From: Trichobilharzia regenti
Lineage: Eukaryota > Platyhelminthes > Trematoda > Strigeidida > Schistosomatidae
Assembly: GCA_944472135.2 (NCBI GenBank)
Contig: OX235265.1
Span: 96,070,984 to 96,134,983, forward strand
Reading direction: 5' to 3'
DNA length: 64,000 nt
A program made the position numbers and the translations under genes. Positions within the stretch are counted from its first letter, which is position 1. Every line of letters starts with the position of its first letter. Of the stretch, positions 59,301-64,000 are shown in pieces. Under the pieces are notes generated by a model that saw only the letters and a program-made list of their open reading frames with translations, was not told the DNA's origin and searched no databases.

Positions 59301-60556
59301 GCCATCGTGGTGCTCACTGAATTGATGTTAGGTGATTGGAGGCAATCAACAGGAAGACCTCAATACACCGAGCTCTTATGCTTGTTGACGCTCACCAGTC
59401 AGTAAGGACACATTAGCAATCTTGAAGGAATTCCTATCCCCTCTGAGGTTCGAACTGGTGTTACCCATTGCTAAATATCAAAGACGTTAACCACGGAGTA
59501 GTTTGAACTCACGATCGATTTCCTGTAGGACTACAATGGATACTTTGGATTGGACACTGTGGAGGAGTAGTGGTAGTAGTAGTACCCTGTGGCATTCCTT
59601 CAGTTCTCGAGCTGGTGCAGAATTAAATGTCCACCGTGGTGGCGAGTCACCGTCTAGTATGGTGACTACATTGCAAAGTTGACTGCTAGCATTCAGTCTG
59701 CACTAAGCAAAGGGGTTATACCCATGACTATATTAATGTCCAGTCAAAGTTTCCAATACAGTCAGTCCTACAGGAAGTCAGTTGCAAGCCCCAATGATAA
59801 CTATGTATTAACGTCTGTCACTGGAACACTAGGTGACCAACCAGGTTTGAATCTCAGAGTGGACATGAATTCCTTTTGAAGATTGTAGATAATATGCCTT
59901 GTTGACACTGGTAAGCGCTAACAAGCGTGAAATCTAGGTGTGTTCAGGACTTCCTGCCGATGGCCTCCATTCTTATAATTAACACTTTCAGTGTGTAATA
60001 TTTCGTAACTCGTTCTTGAGTAGTAATTTCTGGTTCTTAAACAACCTTTTTTGTTGTGTTTCTCTATTCGTAGGACCGTTGTATGTCAAAAAATCTATGC
60101 CGTGGTCATTTTACACAATCCTATAGACCTGAATTCCGTGGATTATTTAGTACAGCTAAATATGTATACGATATAGCCGGCGTGAAAGGCTTTACTCGAG
60201 GTATGAGTGCTCGAGTGTTAACAGCTGTTCCTGGTACTGCATTATCCTGGTCAGTTTATGAATATTTTAAATGGCGATTAAAACAACCAACAAAACCACC
60301 TTCTGCTGGACCATCAGATTTCACTGGTGCCGGTGGTGTTGGTGGTGTTGCCAGTTCTGGTATTCATAAAATCGATATTTCACCAATGGAAAAGCTGTGT
60401 GTTACAGCTAGCTCTACCAGTTGGTTGTCTACTTCTACAGATCTAACATGTACAGCAGCGGCAGCCGCAGTAACTTCAAGTGGTAGTGGTAGTCCTGCGA
60501 CAACGTCGACGACGACTAGTCCACGAACAAGTAGTATACAGGAGAAAACTCGTTGA
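29795..60556 (+). CDS. Mitoferrin, mitochondrial iron carrier (SLC25A28/37 type), multi-exon
   Basis: The gene encodes an inner-membrane carrier importing iron for heme and Fe-S assembly. Confident coding exons are 29795-29911, 29965-30247, 47802-48100 and 60074-60556, open when joined (393 residues; 397 with the candidate exon at 23548). All three carrier repeats show their signature: PVDCVKTR, PADAVKQR and PLDVCKTL. Mitoferrin-type marks are DDYEALP near the start, [36 protein letters not shown] and [12 protein letters not shown]. Introns are 53, 17,554 and 11,973 bp. They fall inside signature 1, inside signature 2 (phase 1) and just after KTLLNTQ. The long introns are filled with retroelements. 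After the core there is an unusual ~85-residue Ser/Thr/Ala-rich tail. Stop TGA is at 60554-60556, poly(A) signal AATAAA at 60679. The initiator exon is upstream. Confidence 0.96.
29965..30247 (+). CDS. Mitoferrin exon: helices 2-3 and PAD motif
   Basis: It follows a 53-bp intron. It begins [10 protein letters not shown] and ends PAD plus one base before GTAAGT at 30248. It contains [17 protein letters not shown], the end of carrier repeat 1, and the third helix. Confidence 0.95.
30846..31960 (+). mobile_element. Penelope-like element fragment, family 1 (RT plus GIY-YIG remnant)
   Basis: ORF 30900-31169 carries the Penelope RT blocks ([25 protein letters not shown]). ORF 31200-31658 carries [19 protein letters not shown], typical of the region after the palm. 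Around 31640-31670 a remnant of the GIY-YIG endonuclease (ASYVGRC) follows in another frame. The 5' half of the element is missing and stops occur after 31660. It lies in the 17.6-kb mitoferrin intron, same strand. Confidence 0.8.
31961..32586. other. Intronic AT-rich DNA with one short repeat fragment
   Basis: At about 32125-32200 there is a partial copy of the inverted-repeat arm seen at 29500-29576. Nothing else is recognised. Confidence 0.4.
32587..32730 (-). repeat. Sm-alpha-like fragment with dead hammerhead
   Basis: The minus strand keeps the stem II region, GAAAC and the downstream GGATTCC strand of the Sm-alpha hammerhead, but CTGATGA is replaced (GAAAACGA). A tRNA-like B box (GTTCGAACTC) follows at about 32691-32700. 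Confidence 0.65.
32796..32815. repeat. (CA)n microsatellite
   Basis: Ten CA units. Confidence 0.9.
33060..33700 (+). mobile_element. Family P non-LTR 3' fragment
   Basis: Plus-strand copy from the broken [14 protein letters not shown] coding block through the 3' UTR. It meets the next, oppositely oriented copy tail to tail at about 33700. Confidence 0.7.
33701..34505 (-). mobile_element. Family P non-LTR 3' fragment with best-preserved C-terminus
   Basis: Minus-strand ORFs 34057-34488 and 33885-34220 encode [55 protein letters not shown] and, after a frameshift, [19 protein letters not shown] and [11 protein letters not shown]. This is the conserved C-terminal part, after the RT domain, of a schistosome non-LTR polyprotein. 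It reads antisense to mitoferrin. The clade name (CR1- or RTE-related) is not settled by this fragment. Confidence 0.75.
34506..34944. other. Intronic AT-rich DNA, nothing recognised
   Basis: Very AT-rich, with only composition-driven ORFs. Confidence 0.35.
34945..35066 (-). repeat. Family H SINE, inverted partner
   Basis: The minus strand shows CTGATGAAGAGTCCC at 35036-35022 and GCGAAACAG, then AGTACTCCCAGG. This is the only copy in the window with a perfect CTGATGA and GAAAC pair. It faces the plus-strand copy that begins at 35067. Confidence 0.7.
35067..35335 (+). repeat. Family H tRNA-derived SINE with hammerhead-like segment
   Basis: The tRNA-like head has A box TGGCTCAATGGTC (35148-35160) and B box GGATTCGAACTCC (35191-35203). 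It is followed by TTGATGAAGAGTCC, a loop, GGACGAAACAG and CTGTCCAGTACTCCC (35220-35262), then a common 3' part ending near GATGAAATCC. The GAA-ACAG-CTGT-C run is what a loopless stem III with its cleavage C would look like. Confidence 0.75.
35380..35530 (+). repeat. Family H SINE 5' part
   Basis: This is the upstream part of the same family (GTGACCAGTAGGGTACAGCAG and the GACATTGCGAAATGGTTACG block), also seen at 38700-38860 and 47510-47560. Confidence 0.6.
35735..37150 (-). mobile_element. Penelope-like element fragment, family 2
   Basis: Minus-strand ORF 36797-37108 has the N-terminal Penelope block ([20 protein letters not shown]). ORF 36041-36274 has [14 protein letters not shown] and [13 protein letters not shown], followed after a one-base shift near 36045 by [14 protein letters not shown] 35739-35948 has [14 protein letters not shown]. 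The order is right for a Penelope RT. The GIY-YIG end is missing. Sequence differs clearly from the copy at 30.8 kb. Confidence 0.82.
37152..37490 (-). mobile_element. Family P 3' UTR fragment
   Basis: The minus-strand 3' terminal part begins with the block complementary to GCAAAGTTCTATG, as in the other P copies, and is more diverged. Confidence 0.6.
37590..37908 (-). repeat. Sm-alpha-like SINE, left arm of inverted pair
   Basis: The minus strand carries CTGATAAGTCCCAAATAG, ACGAAATGCGC and GGATTCCACTGCTGG (37731-37668), with a tRNA-like part around 37790-37850. The hammerhead core has G-to-A in CTGATGA. Confidence 0.7.
38032..38290 (+). repeat. Sm-alpha-like SINE, right arm of inverted pair
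   Basis: This is the reverse complement of the left arm over about 250 bp. A tRNA-like B box (GGTTTGAGCC) lies near 38143. The hammerhead-like segment CTGATAAGTGTC ... GGATGAAATG ... CTGGATTCC is at 38206-38252. It shares the G-to-A core change with the left arm. Confidence 0.7.
38548..38748 (-). repeat. Family H SINE, left arm of inverted pair
   Basis: Minus-strand copy in which the hammerhead-like part is deleted (AGTACTGACTGGGACCC). It pairs with 38775-39010. Confidence 0.7.
38775..39010 (+). repeat. Family H SINE, right arm of inverted pair
   Basis: Plus-strand copy with the same hammerhead deletion as its partner, so the two are sister copies or arose by an inverted duplication. Confidence 0.7.
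39455..40352 (-). mobile_element. RTE (SR2-like) 3' fragment
   Basis: The minus strand reads from the LEDLDFA block of RT through the C-terminal [17 protein letters not shown] and [14 protein letters not shown] blocks to an (AAT)n tail at 39455. It shares with the near full-length copy at 50-53 kb an odd change just after LEDLDFA (GCGCGTGG), so they are close relatives. Frames are broken. Confidence 0.8.
40811..40985 (+). repeat. Family H tRNA-derived SINE
   Basis: A box GAGTGGCCGAATGGTTAA (Leu- or Ser-tRNA-like) at about 40816-40833. A weakened B box (GGATCTGATTTC) follows, then ATTGAAGAGTCC and GGGACGAAACAGCTGTCC (hammerhead-like, missing three bases of CTGATGA). Confidence 0.7.
41110..41310 (+). 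repeat. Family R tRNA-derived SINE
   Basis: The tRNA-like head (GGCGAGTCGGTAGCACTTCGG ends near 41144; B box GGGATTCGATCCCC at 41167-41180) is followed by the body with GGTTGGTGGCTGGCAACC and the CTACTGAAACTTC block. The body matches the 5' end of the RTE copy at 50 kb. Confidence 0.75.
41752..41870 (+). repeat. Family R SINE, 5' part
   Basis: A box GGTGGTGTAGCGGTAGAATG, B box GGTTCGACCTC, then the body start. It is cut at about 41870 by the following family P fragment. Confidence 0.7.
41871..42545 (+). mobile_element. Family P non-LTR 3' fragment
   Basis: Plus-strand copy from the CTTTATGGCTGGCTGTGAGAC block to the terminal ACAGACAGA tail. Coding is broken by stops. Confidence 0.75.
42546..42625 (+). 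repeat. Family R SINE body fragment
   Basis: A short piece (GGCTAGCCACGCC ... CTACTGAAACTTAAG) without tRNA head, directly after the P tail. Confidence 0.5.
43040..43757 (+). mobile_element. RTE (SR2-like) 3' fragment
   Basis: It starts in the Gln-rich linker after RT (CCTGGGCAACACCAACAACA) and runs to CCCTATGTTCCTCTAGGAAC plus an (AAT)n tail. It is broken by many frameshifts. Confidence 0.75.
44278..45040 (-). mobile_element. RTE (SR2-like) 3' fragment
   Basis: The (ATT)n run at 44278-44309 is the tail. The minus-strand ORF 44273-44548 gives [20 protein letters not shown]. The 5' break is at about 45040 in the [10 protein letters not shown] coding block. Confidence 0.75.
45220..46110 (-). 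mobile_element. RTE (SR2-like) 3' fragment
   Basis: Minus-strand ORF 45764-46117 reads [21 protein letters not shown] and [20 protein letters not shown] 45180-45422 gives [17 protein letters not shown]. The tail is at 45220. Its 5' end (EDLDFA) is the same RT position at which the 39-kb copy is truncated. Confidence 0.78.
46120..47099. other. Intronic DNA, nothing recognised
   Basis: No coding or repeat family was identified. Some stretches are less AT-rich (46540-46950) and could be an unknown old repeat. Confidence 0.35.
47100..47300 (+). repeat. Third SINE-like family (family T)
   Basis: It contains a tRNA-like B box (GTTTGAATCTC near 47172) and a CTAGGTGCAACCAGGGCTTA ... CTGCCGACTGTCTCCAATC part that recurs at 59320-59500 (-) and 59830-59990 (+). 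Confidence 0.55.
47320..47600 (-). repeat. Family H SINE, minus strand
   Basis: Minus-strand hammerhead-like segment (CTGAAGAGTCTCAAACTAGG then GAAACGAG) at about 47407-47360, then the family's upstream part (GTCACGAC, GACAAATACCCGC on the minus strand) to 47560. Confidence 0.6.
47802..48100 (+). CDS. Mitoferrin exon: helices 4-5
   Basis: The acceptor TTCAG ends at 47801 and the donor GTAAGT starts at 48101. Two bases complete the Ala codon of PADAVKQR. It contains QIYNSPY, the [11 protein letters not shown] segment of helix 4 thought to help iron recognition, and [12 protein letters not shown], signature 3. Confidence 0.96.
48292..49205 (+). mobile_element. Family P fragment from RT palm to 3' end
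   Basis: It begins at the catalytic box region (codons for YEDDIVL, a changed Y.DD) and continues through [25 protein letters not shown] and the 3' UTR. Its section 48836-49140 is nearly identical to 57338-57640. Confidence 0.7.
49206..49530 (-). mobile_element. Family P 3' fragment, inverted
   Basis: It starts with the (CTGT)n run and TTTTCGACATTGAACTTTGC, the complement of the family's 3' end, and ends near CCCCAACGATTAAGTG. It is tail to tail with the preceding copy. Confidence 0.65.
49531..49795 (+). mobile_element. Family P 3' fragment
   Basis: It begins at the GATGCATTCACTCTTTGTG block of the 3' UTR and ends at GAAACCAGTCAATTAGTC. Confidence 0.6.
49796..49885 (+). repeat. Family H SINE 3' piece
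   Basis: The piece begins within the hammerhead-like segment (GGATGAAACAGC) and retains only sequence downstream of stem II, through AGTACTCCCTG to CATGACGAAATC. Confidence 0.6.
50133..51401 (+). pseudogene. RTE endonuclease and linker
   Basis: ORFs 50133-50657 and 50682-51401 are in the same frame, separated only by TGA at 50655-50657. [20 protein letters not shown] and GSDHHLVQG give the AP-endonuclease residues Asn, Asp-x-Asn and Asp-His. The usual Glu (SE.RW in relatives) is replaced here (GICGNRW). An Arg/Lys-rich linker with [13 protein letters not shown] follows. One stop and the lost Glu predict an inactive enzyme. Confidence 0.85.
51430..53074 (+). pseudogene. RTE reverse transcriptase and C-terminal domain
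   Basis: Frame pieces are 51430-51774 ([18 protein letters not shown]), 51752-52174 ([18 protein letters not shown] with the first catalytic Asp; [13 protein letters not shown]), 52261-52716 (DDLCLMSHK, the altered catalytic box; [32 protein letters not shown]) and 52487-53074 ([35 protein letters not shown]). The ADD of the active site is damaged by a small change at 52255-52265. A run of Gln codons (52396-52419) marks the linker after the palm. Confidence 0.87.
53330..55075 (+). mobile_element. Second RTE (SR2-like) copy, 5' truncated, with SINE inserted
   Basis: It starts at the beginning of RT ([21 protein letters not shown]) and contains [36 protein letters not shown] (one inserted base), [12 protein letters not shown] (catalytic ADD changed to TND) and [16 protein letters not shown]. 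The 3' part resumes after an insertion at 54391-54582 and ends with CTCATGTTCCTCTAGGAATT and (AAT)n at 55060-55075. It belongs to the subfamily of the 43- and 45-kb fragments rather than that of the 50-kb copy. Confidence 0.82.
54391..54582 (-). repeat. tRNA-headed SINE inserted in the RTE copy
   Basis: The insertion interrupts the RTE sequence between AGCACTGAGCAT and ATGAAAATAAGATCC. The tRNA-like head, minus strand, is at 54579-54504 with A box GTGGCACAGTGATTAGG and B box GGTTCGATCC. The remainder (54391-54503) is a different body with a hairpin around GATTCCACA/TGTGGAATT and not the family R body. Confidence 0.7.
55222..55456 (+). repeat. Family R tRNA-derived SINE with RTE-like tail
   Basis: The head TTGCGTCGGTGGTTCGGTAG and B box GCTTCGATCCCC lead to the body (GTAACCCCCGGTGAAG; ATCCCATAAAATAG; CACTGTTGCTGGAA), then CCCTATGTTCCTTTTGGAAC and AAAGGAATTAAAG, the same 3' end as the RTE copies. 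Confidence 0.75.
55770..56000 (-). repeat. Family H SINE, minus strand
   Basis: Minus strand: B box GGTTCGAACCC complement at about 55880, hammerhead-like segment rearranged (CTACTAAAGAGTCCCGAACC then CTGATGAAATCGCTGTCC). It is flanked on the left by an ATT run. Confidence 0.6.
56635..56960 (-). mobile_element. Family P 3' UTR fragment
   Basis: It begins with GACTGACTGACTGAGTTTT and AACATAGAACTTTGCACAG and ends near ACCAGGCAGTCTATAGC. Confidence 0.6.
57040..57262 (-). repeat. Family R tRNA-derived SINE, most complete copy
   Basis: The minus strand reads a tRNA-like head at 57262-57187 (A box GTGGCACAGCGATTAGG, B box GGGTTCGATCCC), a body with GAGGCTAGCAACCCCATCC and CTACAGAAACTTC, and a tail CTCTATGTTCCACTGGAAAC that matches the RTE 3' end. 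Confidence 0.8.
57325..57755 (+). mobile_element. Family P 3' fragment, twin of the 48.8-kb copy
   Basis: From the GGTATAATAGGGTGAGAAAT block to GAAACCAGTAAGTCAG. It is nearly identical to 48836-49140, including the private run GGTAGGTAGGTAGGTGGAAG. Confidence 0.7.
58155..59200 (-). mobile_element. Family P fragment from RT palm to 3' end
   Basis: The minus strand runs from the catalytic box region near 59160 (complement of GATATAGTCCTCAAAGATGC) through [20 protein letters not shown] (58831-59055) and [17 protein letters not shown] (58458-58694) to the 3' end at 58155. Coding is broken. Confidence 0.72.
59276..59990. repeat. Inverted pair of family T SINE-like repeats
   Basis: The arms share reverse-complement blocks, for example 59278-59318 with 59629-59670 (GGTGACTCGCCA / TGGCGAGTCACC). 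B-box-like GGTTCGAACTGG lies at about 59447 in one arm and GTTTGAATCTC at about 59845 in the other. Confidence 0.6.
60074..60556 (+). CDS. Mitoferrin last exon: helix 6 and long C-terminal tail
   Basis: The acceptor TTCGTAG ends at 60073. The first 71 residues (to EYFKWRLKQ) complete carrier repeat 3. A further 89 residues are low-complexity, with Gly/Val, then Ser/Thr/Ala runs ([18 protein letters not shown]), ending QEKTR. Typical mitoferrins end within about 15 residues of the YEF/YEY block. Confidence 0.95.
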   Translation, partial: DRCMSKNLCRGHFTQSYRPEFRGLFSTAKYVYDIAGVKGFTRGMSARVLTAVPGTALSWSVYEYFKWRLKQPTKPPSAGPSDFTGAGGVGGVASSGIHKIDISPMEKLCVTASSTSWLSTSTDLTCTAAAAAVTSSGSGSPATTSTTTSPRTSSIQEKTR

Positions 60557-60700
60557 GACATTTTCTACTACAACTTTTGATAAAAATGCCACGCCTCCTG
60601 TGATGTGTTTGTGATGATCAAGTTGTCAATTGCCTAACATCAGAATCTACTCAATTAATTTATTTAATCTCCGCTTACAATAAAGTGTATACAACAACAC
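60557..60700 (+). promoter_or_regulatory. Mitoferrin 3' UTR and poly(A) signal
   Basis: The untranslated region follows TGA. AATAAA at 60679-60684 is the first canonical signal, giving a 3' UTR of about 140-150 nt. Confidence 0.7.
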
Positions 60701-61385
60701 AGTCACTGATGGCGGTAGCTGTGGCATTCCTTCAGTCCCACAATAGTCATCTAATTCTTCTCCTTCTCTATACTTCAACAGAAACTATGTACAAAAAATA
60801 GCATATCCCTTTTTGTATTATCTCATTTATTTCCACCACGACCACCACCCCCTTGCTACACGTCTTAGGCGTCGTTAATTATTTTGATTTATTGCCTATT
60901 CTACGCCTTCTTTCTTTGCACCGTCGTCTTCCTTGTTCTACTGTCGCTTCTGGTTTTTTAATCAGATGCTTTTAAAGCCCCCCACACACATGTACAAAAT
61001 TGCATCCATTTTGTTTTGTTTTGTAGTAGCGTCCTTCATTCATTCAATCTTTCTTTCTCTCTCTCTCTCTATCTGTCTATCTGTCTGGCTGTCAATCTCC
61101 GGTTTATTTCAAGGATAAAACAAAGATCAAGGATCACATAATATTATATACATATACATACATGCGTATAATAAATAGATATTTTAAAGCTGTAGACCCT
61201 TTTGACATAATGGTTGTTGTTGATTTTTTTGTCAAACTGCAGGCAGATTAAATTAGAGGGGGGGGGATGTGTAGGCTTAATTTCTGGAGGTGATGCTTTG
61301 ATTTATCCCACACCACCACCACATGGGTCCAAGGTCGATGATACCCAGCTAATAACTCGCTCTTAAACCTCACCTGATCGATAGT
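60701..61385. other. Intergenic DNA, simple repeats only
   Basis: (TC)n and (CTAT/CTGT)n runs at about 61050-61090 and a G run at 61259-61267. No gene seen. Confidence 0.5.
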
Positions 61386-62850
61386 TGTAGTAGAGCACGT
61401 TGACCGTTTCACTTATTTTGGAAGTAACATCAGCCAACGCCAATGGGTTGATTTCTGACAAAATCTCACCTGAGTACGGATACAGAAGGCTAGTTTCGCA
61501 TATGCCAGTTTACGCCACCGTCTCTGGCCTAGTAGACGTGATATTCGGCTGGCTATCGACCAAAGGGTGTTCCTTCCCCTTTTATGGCTGTGAACAAGAC
61601 CTAGCCATTGAGAGTGGAAGATATGAAAAGATTAGCTATCTGTCTTTGATCCTAGGTGCCTGCGTTCCATTTCCAGTGTGAGGTGGTATAATACGGTGAG
61701 CAATATTGAGGTTAGGCATCCGTAGAGTGCTAGGTAGGTGGGAGGGGAAATCAATCGACGAGGCTGTGAAATTACATCGACTGAGATGGTTAAGACATGT
61801 GTTACGCATGTGTTATGTACTAGTTTCCCCCGTCGCCAAATTGTTATGTACTCGTCGCTAAATTATTGTTATGGTCTGGTCGAGAAACTAATAGTCCTGA
61901 CGCGAGAAGGCGGAAATCAGAAGACCACTAGGTTTGCGATGATACTTCTATATTCCAAACACAAGGAGACGAAAATAAATGGTCTCACACCAAAGTGGTA
62001 AGTAAGTGTAGTAAAGTAGTTCACACAGAATGCGAAATATATATGAATGTTCCAGACAAAGCGTGGGAACAAATCATTTGACAGTCTTAACATGAATGGT
62101 TAATTATAATGGAGTGTCGATCCAAATATACATAGCGAATATAGCAGACATATCAACAACCATATATGGATATACGTCACCAAGCAACGGACTGTCAACA
62201 AACACTCATATTATATATAATATAATATAAGGAGAATATACATTGTTAAAGGAGACAAGTTCATACCAGTGAAATGGTCACAGACTAAGAGAGCAAACAG
62301 AAACAGAGACCAACATACACACACACACATAAATATATATATGTGGATACATATCAGCATGTATGCCTAGTCATCGCCTTCCTCGACAACAGGCTGTGTT
62401 AACTGACATAGGGACAGGCTGGAAAAGAGCTAGCGGTGGTCAAACCAAAACATGGGTTCATCAGTCAATCAAATCCACAACAGTTAGTTTAAGCCAGCTA
62501 GTCACGTAGGAAGGTGTAAACTTCCTGATTGGTTCGGGTCCACGGGACGGTAAAAACCAATGAAGGCTGAAGACAATTGGTGATATGGCTCAAAGTGATC
62601 GTTCTCAATGGCTGGCTGGTCCAGATGCATCCACTCCTTGTGACTTATGATTTCCAATGAAACTATATTGTTCTTCGTTATTACTATTCCATTGTCTCAC
62701 ACCTCTGTTTACTGTCTCTATTATGCATTTCTTCTCTTGGTTTGTGTGCTACATGTGGGGAGTGTGGCGACTTGAACTGGTGCACATCGGTGGAAAGTTC
62801 TATGTCAAAAACAGACAGACAATAGTAAGCCAAGAAAAAGGTTGAGGGTG
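61386..62850 (+). mobile_element. Family P fragment split by an LTR-like insert
   Basis: The left part 61386-61808 has codons for VDRFTYFGSN and the GCGTTCCATTTCC block. The right part 62363-62850 resumes at GCCTAGTCATCGCCTTCC and runs to the ACAGACAGAC tail. Other copies have these two parts continuous (for example around 42095), which proves a later insertion. Confidence 0.78.
61809..62362. mobile_element. Putative solo LTR inserted in the family P fragment
   Basis: About 550 bp starting TGTTATGTACTAG and ending near ATATCAGCA, with AATAAA inside (about 61975). The flanks GCATG (left) and GCATG/GTATG (right) suggest a short target duplication but are ambiguous by a few bases. It is not similar to the 360-bp BEL-like LTR. 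Confidence 0.5.
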
Positions 62851-63734
62851 CGGCCAGTATCTTCGATCTCTGTAGACACAACATCGGTGCGAAAAGTCCA
62901 GTGCTCGAACCCCCCCCCCTGTGTTCCACACACTTCGAGGCTTCCAACGCTTCACTTTTGTGGGGAGCACCTGCAACGCCATGTGAAGGCAGTGAATGTA
63001 ACTCACCTGGCAGAAGAGGTTATGAGGTCTTGTATGCTTGAATCCTTAAACGTTAAATCTCTCAGGCGAAATATTGATTGGATGGAGTTGAGACGAATTT
63101 CCAATCTGATAACCTTGAAGCTATTACTATTCAGAGCAAACCAAGCAGGCCTTGTTTGCTTGAATAGCAGTGTATTGTCAAAAATCTTTCGAGAAATATG
63201 AGTGTTATTTGTTTAGGTCAATATTGTATTCCCTCCCTGTTGATAGATTACACTGGACTGAAATGTTCGATCTCTGTTGACCTGTCGGCTCTCAGTGCAG
63301 GAGGAGGCTTCACAACGATTTCTGTGGATGGACTACTAGCAGTGCGATGCAAAGTGCTACATTTCGTCTTTATCGCGAATCGGCTTTTGAACCTACCTGC
63401 AGTCTTCAGTTAATGATAATGGTCCCAGAACTCGTCGTTTCAAATCCAAAGTGTAGCCCAGGAAATGACGCTTTTGTGTGTGAATTTATTGATTGGTGGG
63501 AACAGCATCATTTATTGGGGGAGTGCAGTTGTGTATGCAGCTGATGAATCCCAGGTAGGACAAATTGTAAGCATATTTCTACAGAGAATATCTTTCTATA
63601 ATGTGTCTCGAGAACGACTCCAAGTCTCTTCTATGATAGTAGGCGTATGCATCAGTATTTTTATTGTTGAAGGTCAGGAGATAGAACTTAGGGTTAGTTA
63701 GCTTGAGATTAAGAATAAGGGGACTACTGGTCAG
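62851..63734. other. Unassigned, probably decayed retroelement DNA
   Basis: There are several short plus-strand ORFs (62842-63201, 63198-63413, 63465-63701) without recognised motifs. Position directly upstream of an RT fragment suggests the 5' part of a non-LTR element, but I cannot show it. Confidence 0.3.
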
Positions 63735-64000
63735 GTTTTCAATTTAAGGCACTTGTCTGTGGATGCTCTTGACCTAAAGGCAGCATTCGACTCTGTCGAT
63801 CGAGAAGTTCTCTGGAGATGCTTGGCTGTAAAGGGAATTCCAAGAAAATATATTGCACCGATCAAGCCACTCACTCTACTCGAGCTCATGCAGTCAGCCA
63901 GGTGAGGGCTTACGGCGAGTTGTCATCTGAACTAGTGACGACTAGTGGTGTCCGTCAAGGATGCGCATTATCCGCTTTTCTATTCAACTTCATTATAGAT
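63735..64000 (+). pseudogene. Non-LTR reverse transcriptase, 5' part, runs off the window
   Basis: Codons from about 63763 read [20 protein letters not shown] (first catalytic Asp), then after frame breaks GVRQGCALSAFLFNFIID at the window end, the next RT block. The catalytic YxDD box would lie beyond the window. It may belong to family P, whose copies here all lack this part. Confidence 0.75.

Overview
The window reads as nuclear DNA of a blood fluke (Schistosoma or a close trematode). The pointers are very short introns (29-53 bp), degenerate hammerhead-bearing repeats of the schistosome Sm-alpha type, RTE (SR2-like) non-LTR elements with (AAT)n tails, Penelope-like elements, Ty3/gypsy and BEL/Pao LTR elements, and a low gene density. 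The species call is inference.

Layout. 1-2.9 kb: nothing recognisable. 2.9-6.9 kb (-): a decayed Ty3/gypsy element (gag end, protease, RT, RNase H, integrase) carrying a nested BEL/Pao solo LTR with a perfect 5-bp target duplication. 7.2-10.2 kb (+): a broken copy of a BEL-like element with gag but no pol. 11.6 kb: an old solo LTR of the same family. 15.7-17.85 kb (-): a spliced, fully open Mutator-like/SWIM transposase gene with at least eight exons, none of which is conspicuous as a single long ORF. 18.3-22.3 kb (-): a young copy of the pol-less BEL element, with near-identical 360-bp LTRs, an intact 649-codon gag-like ORF ending in a membrane segment, and a 193-bp triplication before the 3' LTR.

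23.5-60.7 kb (+): the one clear host gene, mitoferrin (SLC25A28/37 type mitochondrial iron carrier). Four coding exons are certain (29795-29911, 29965-30247, 47802-48100, 60074-60556) and a four-codon first exon at 23548-23559 is a candidate. The join is open across all exons and gives about 393-397 residues. Its two large introns (17.6 and 12.0 kb) are almost wholly made of mobile DNA: two Penelope families, many 3' fragments of one non-LTR family, six RTE pieces including one nearly full-length copy, and several tRNA-headed SINE families, often as facing inverted pairs.

60.7-64 kb: more non-LTR fragments, one split by a ~550-bp LTR-like insert, and the start of another reverse transcriptase running off the window end.

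What stands out: (i) a pol-less BEL lineage present in two copies with the same architecture, one of them young and intact; (ii) the multi-micro-intron MULE/SWIM gene with its catalytic acids retained; (iii) a tRNA-SINE whose body and tail match the ends of the resident RTE LINE; (iv) a second tRNA-SINE family with a hammerhead-like core; (v) repeated inverted SINE pairs inside mitoferrin introns.
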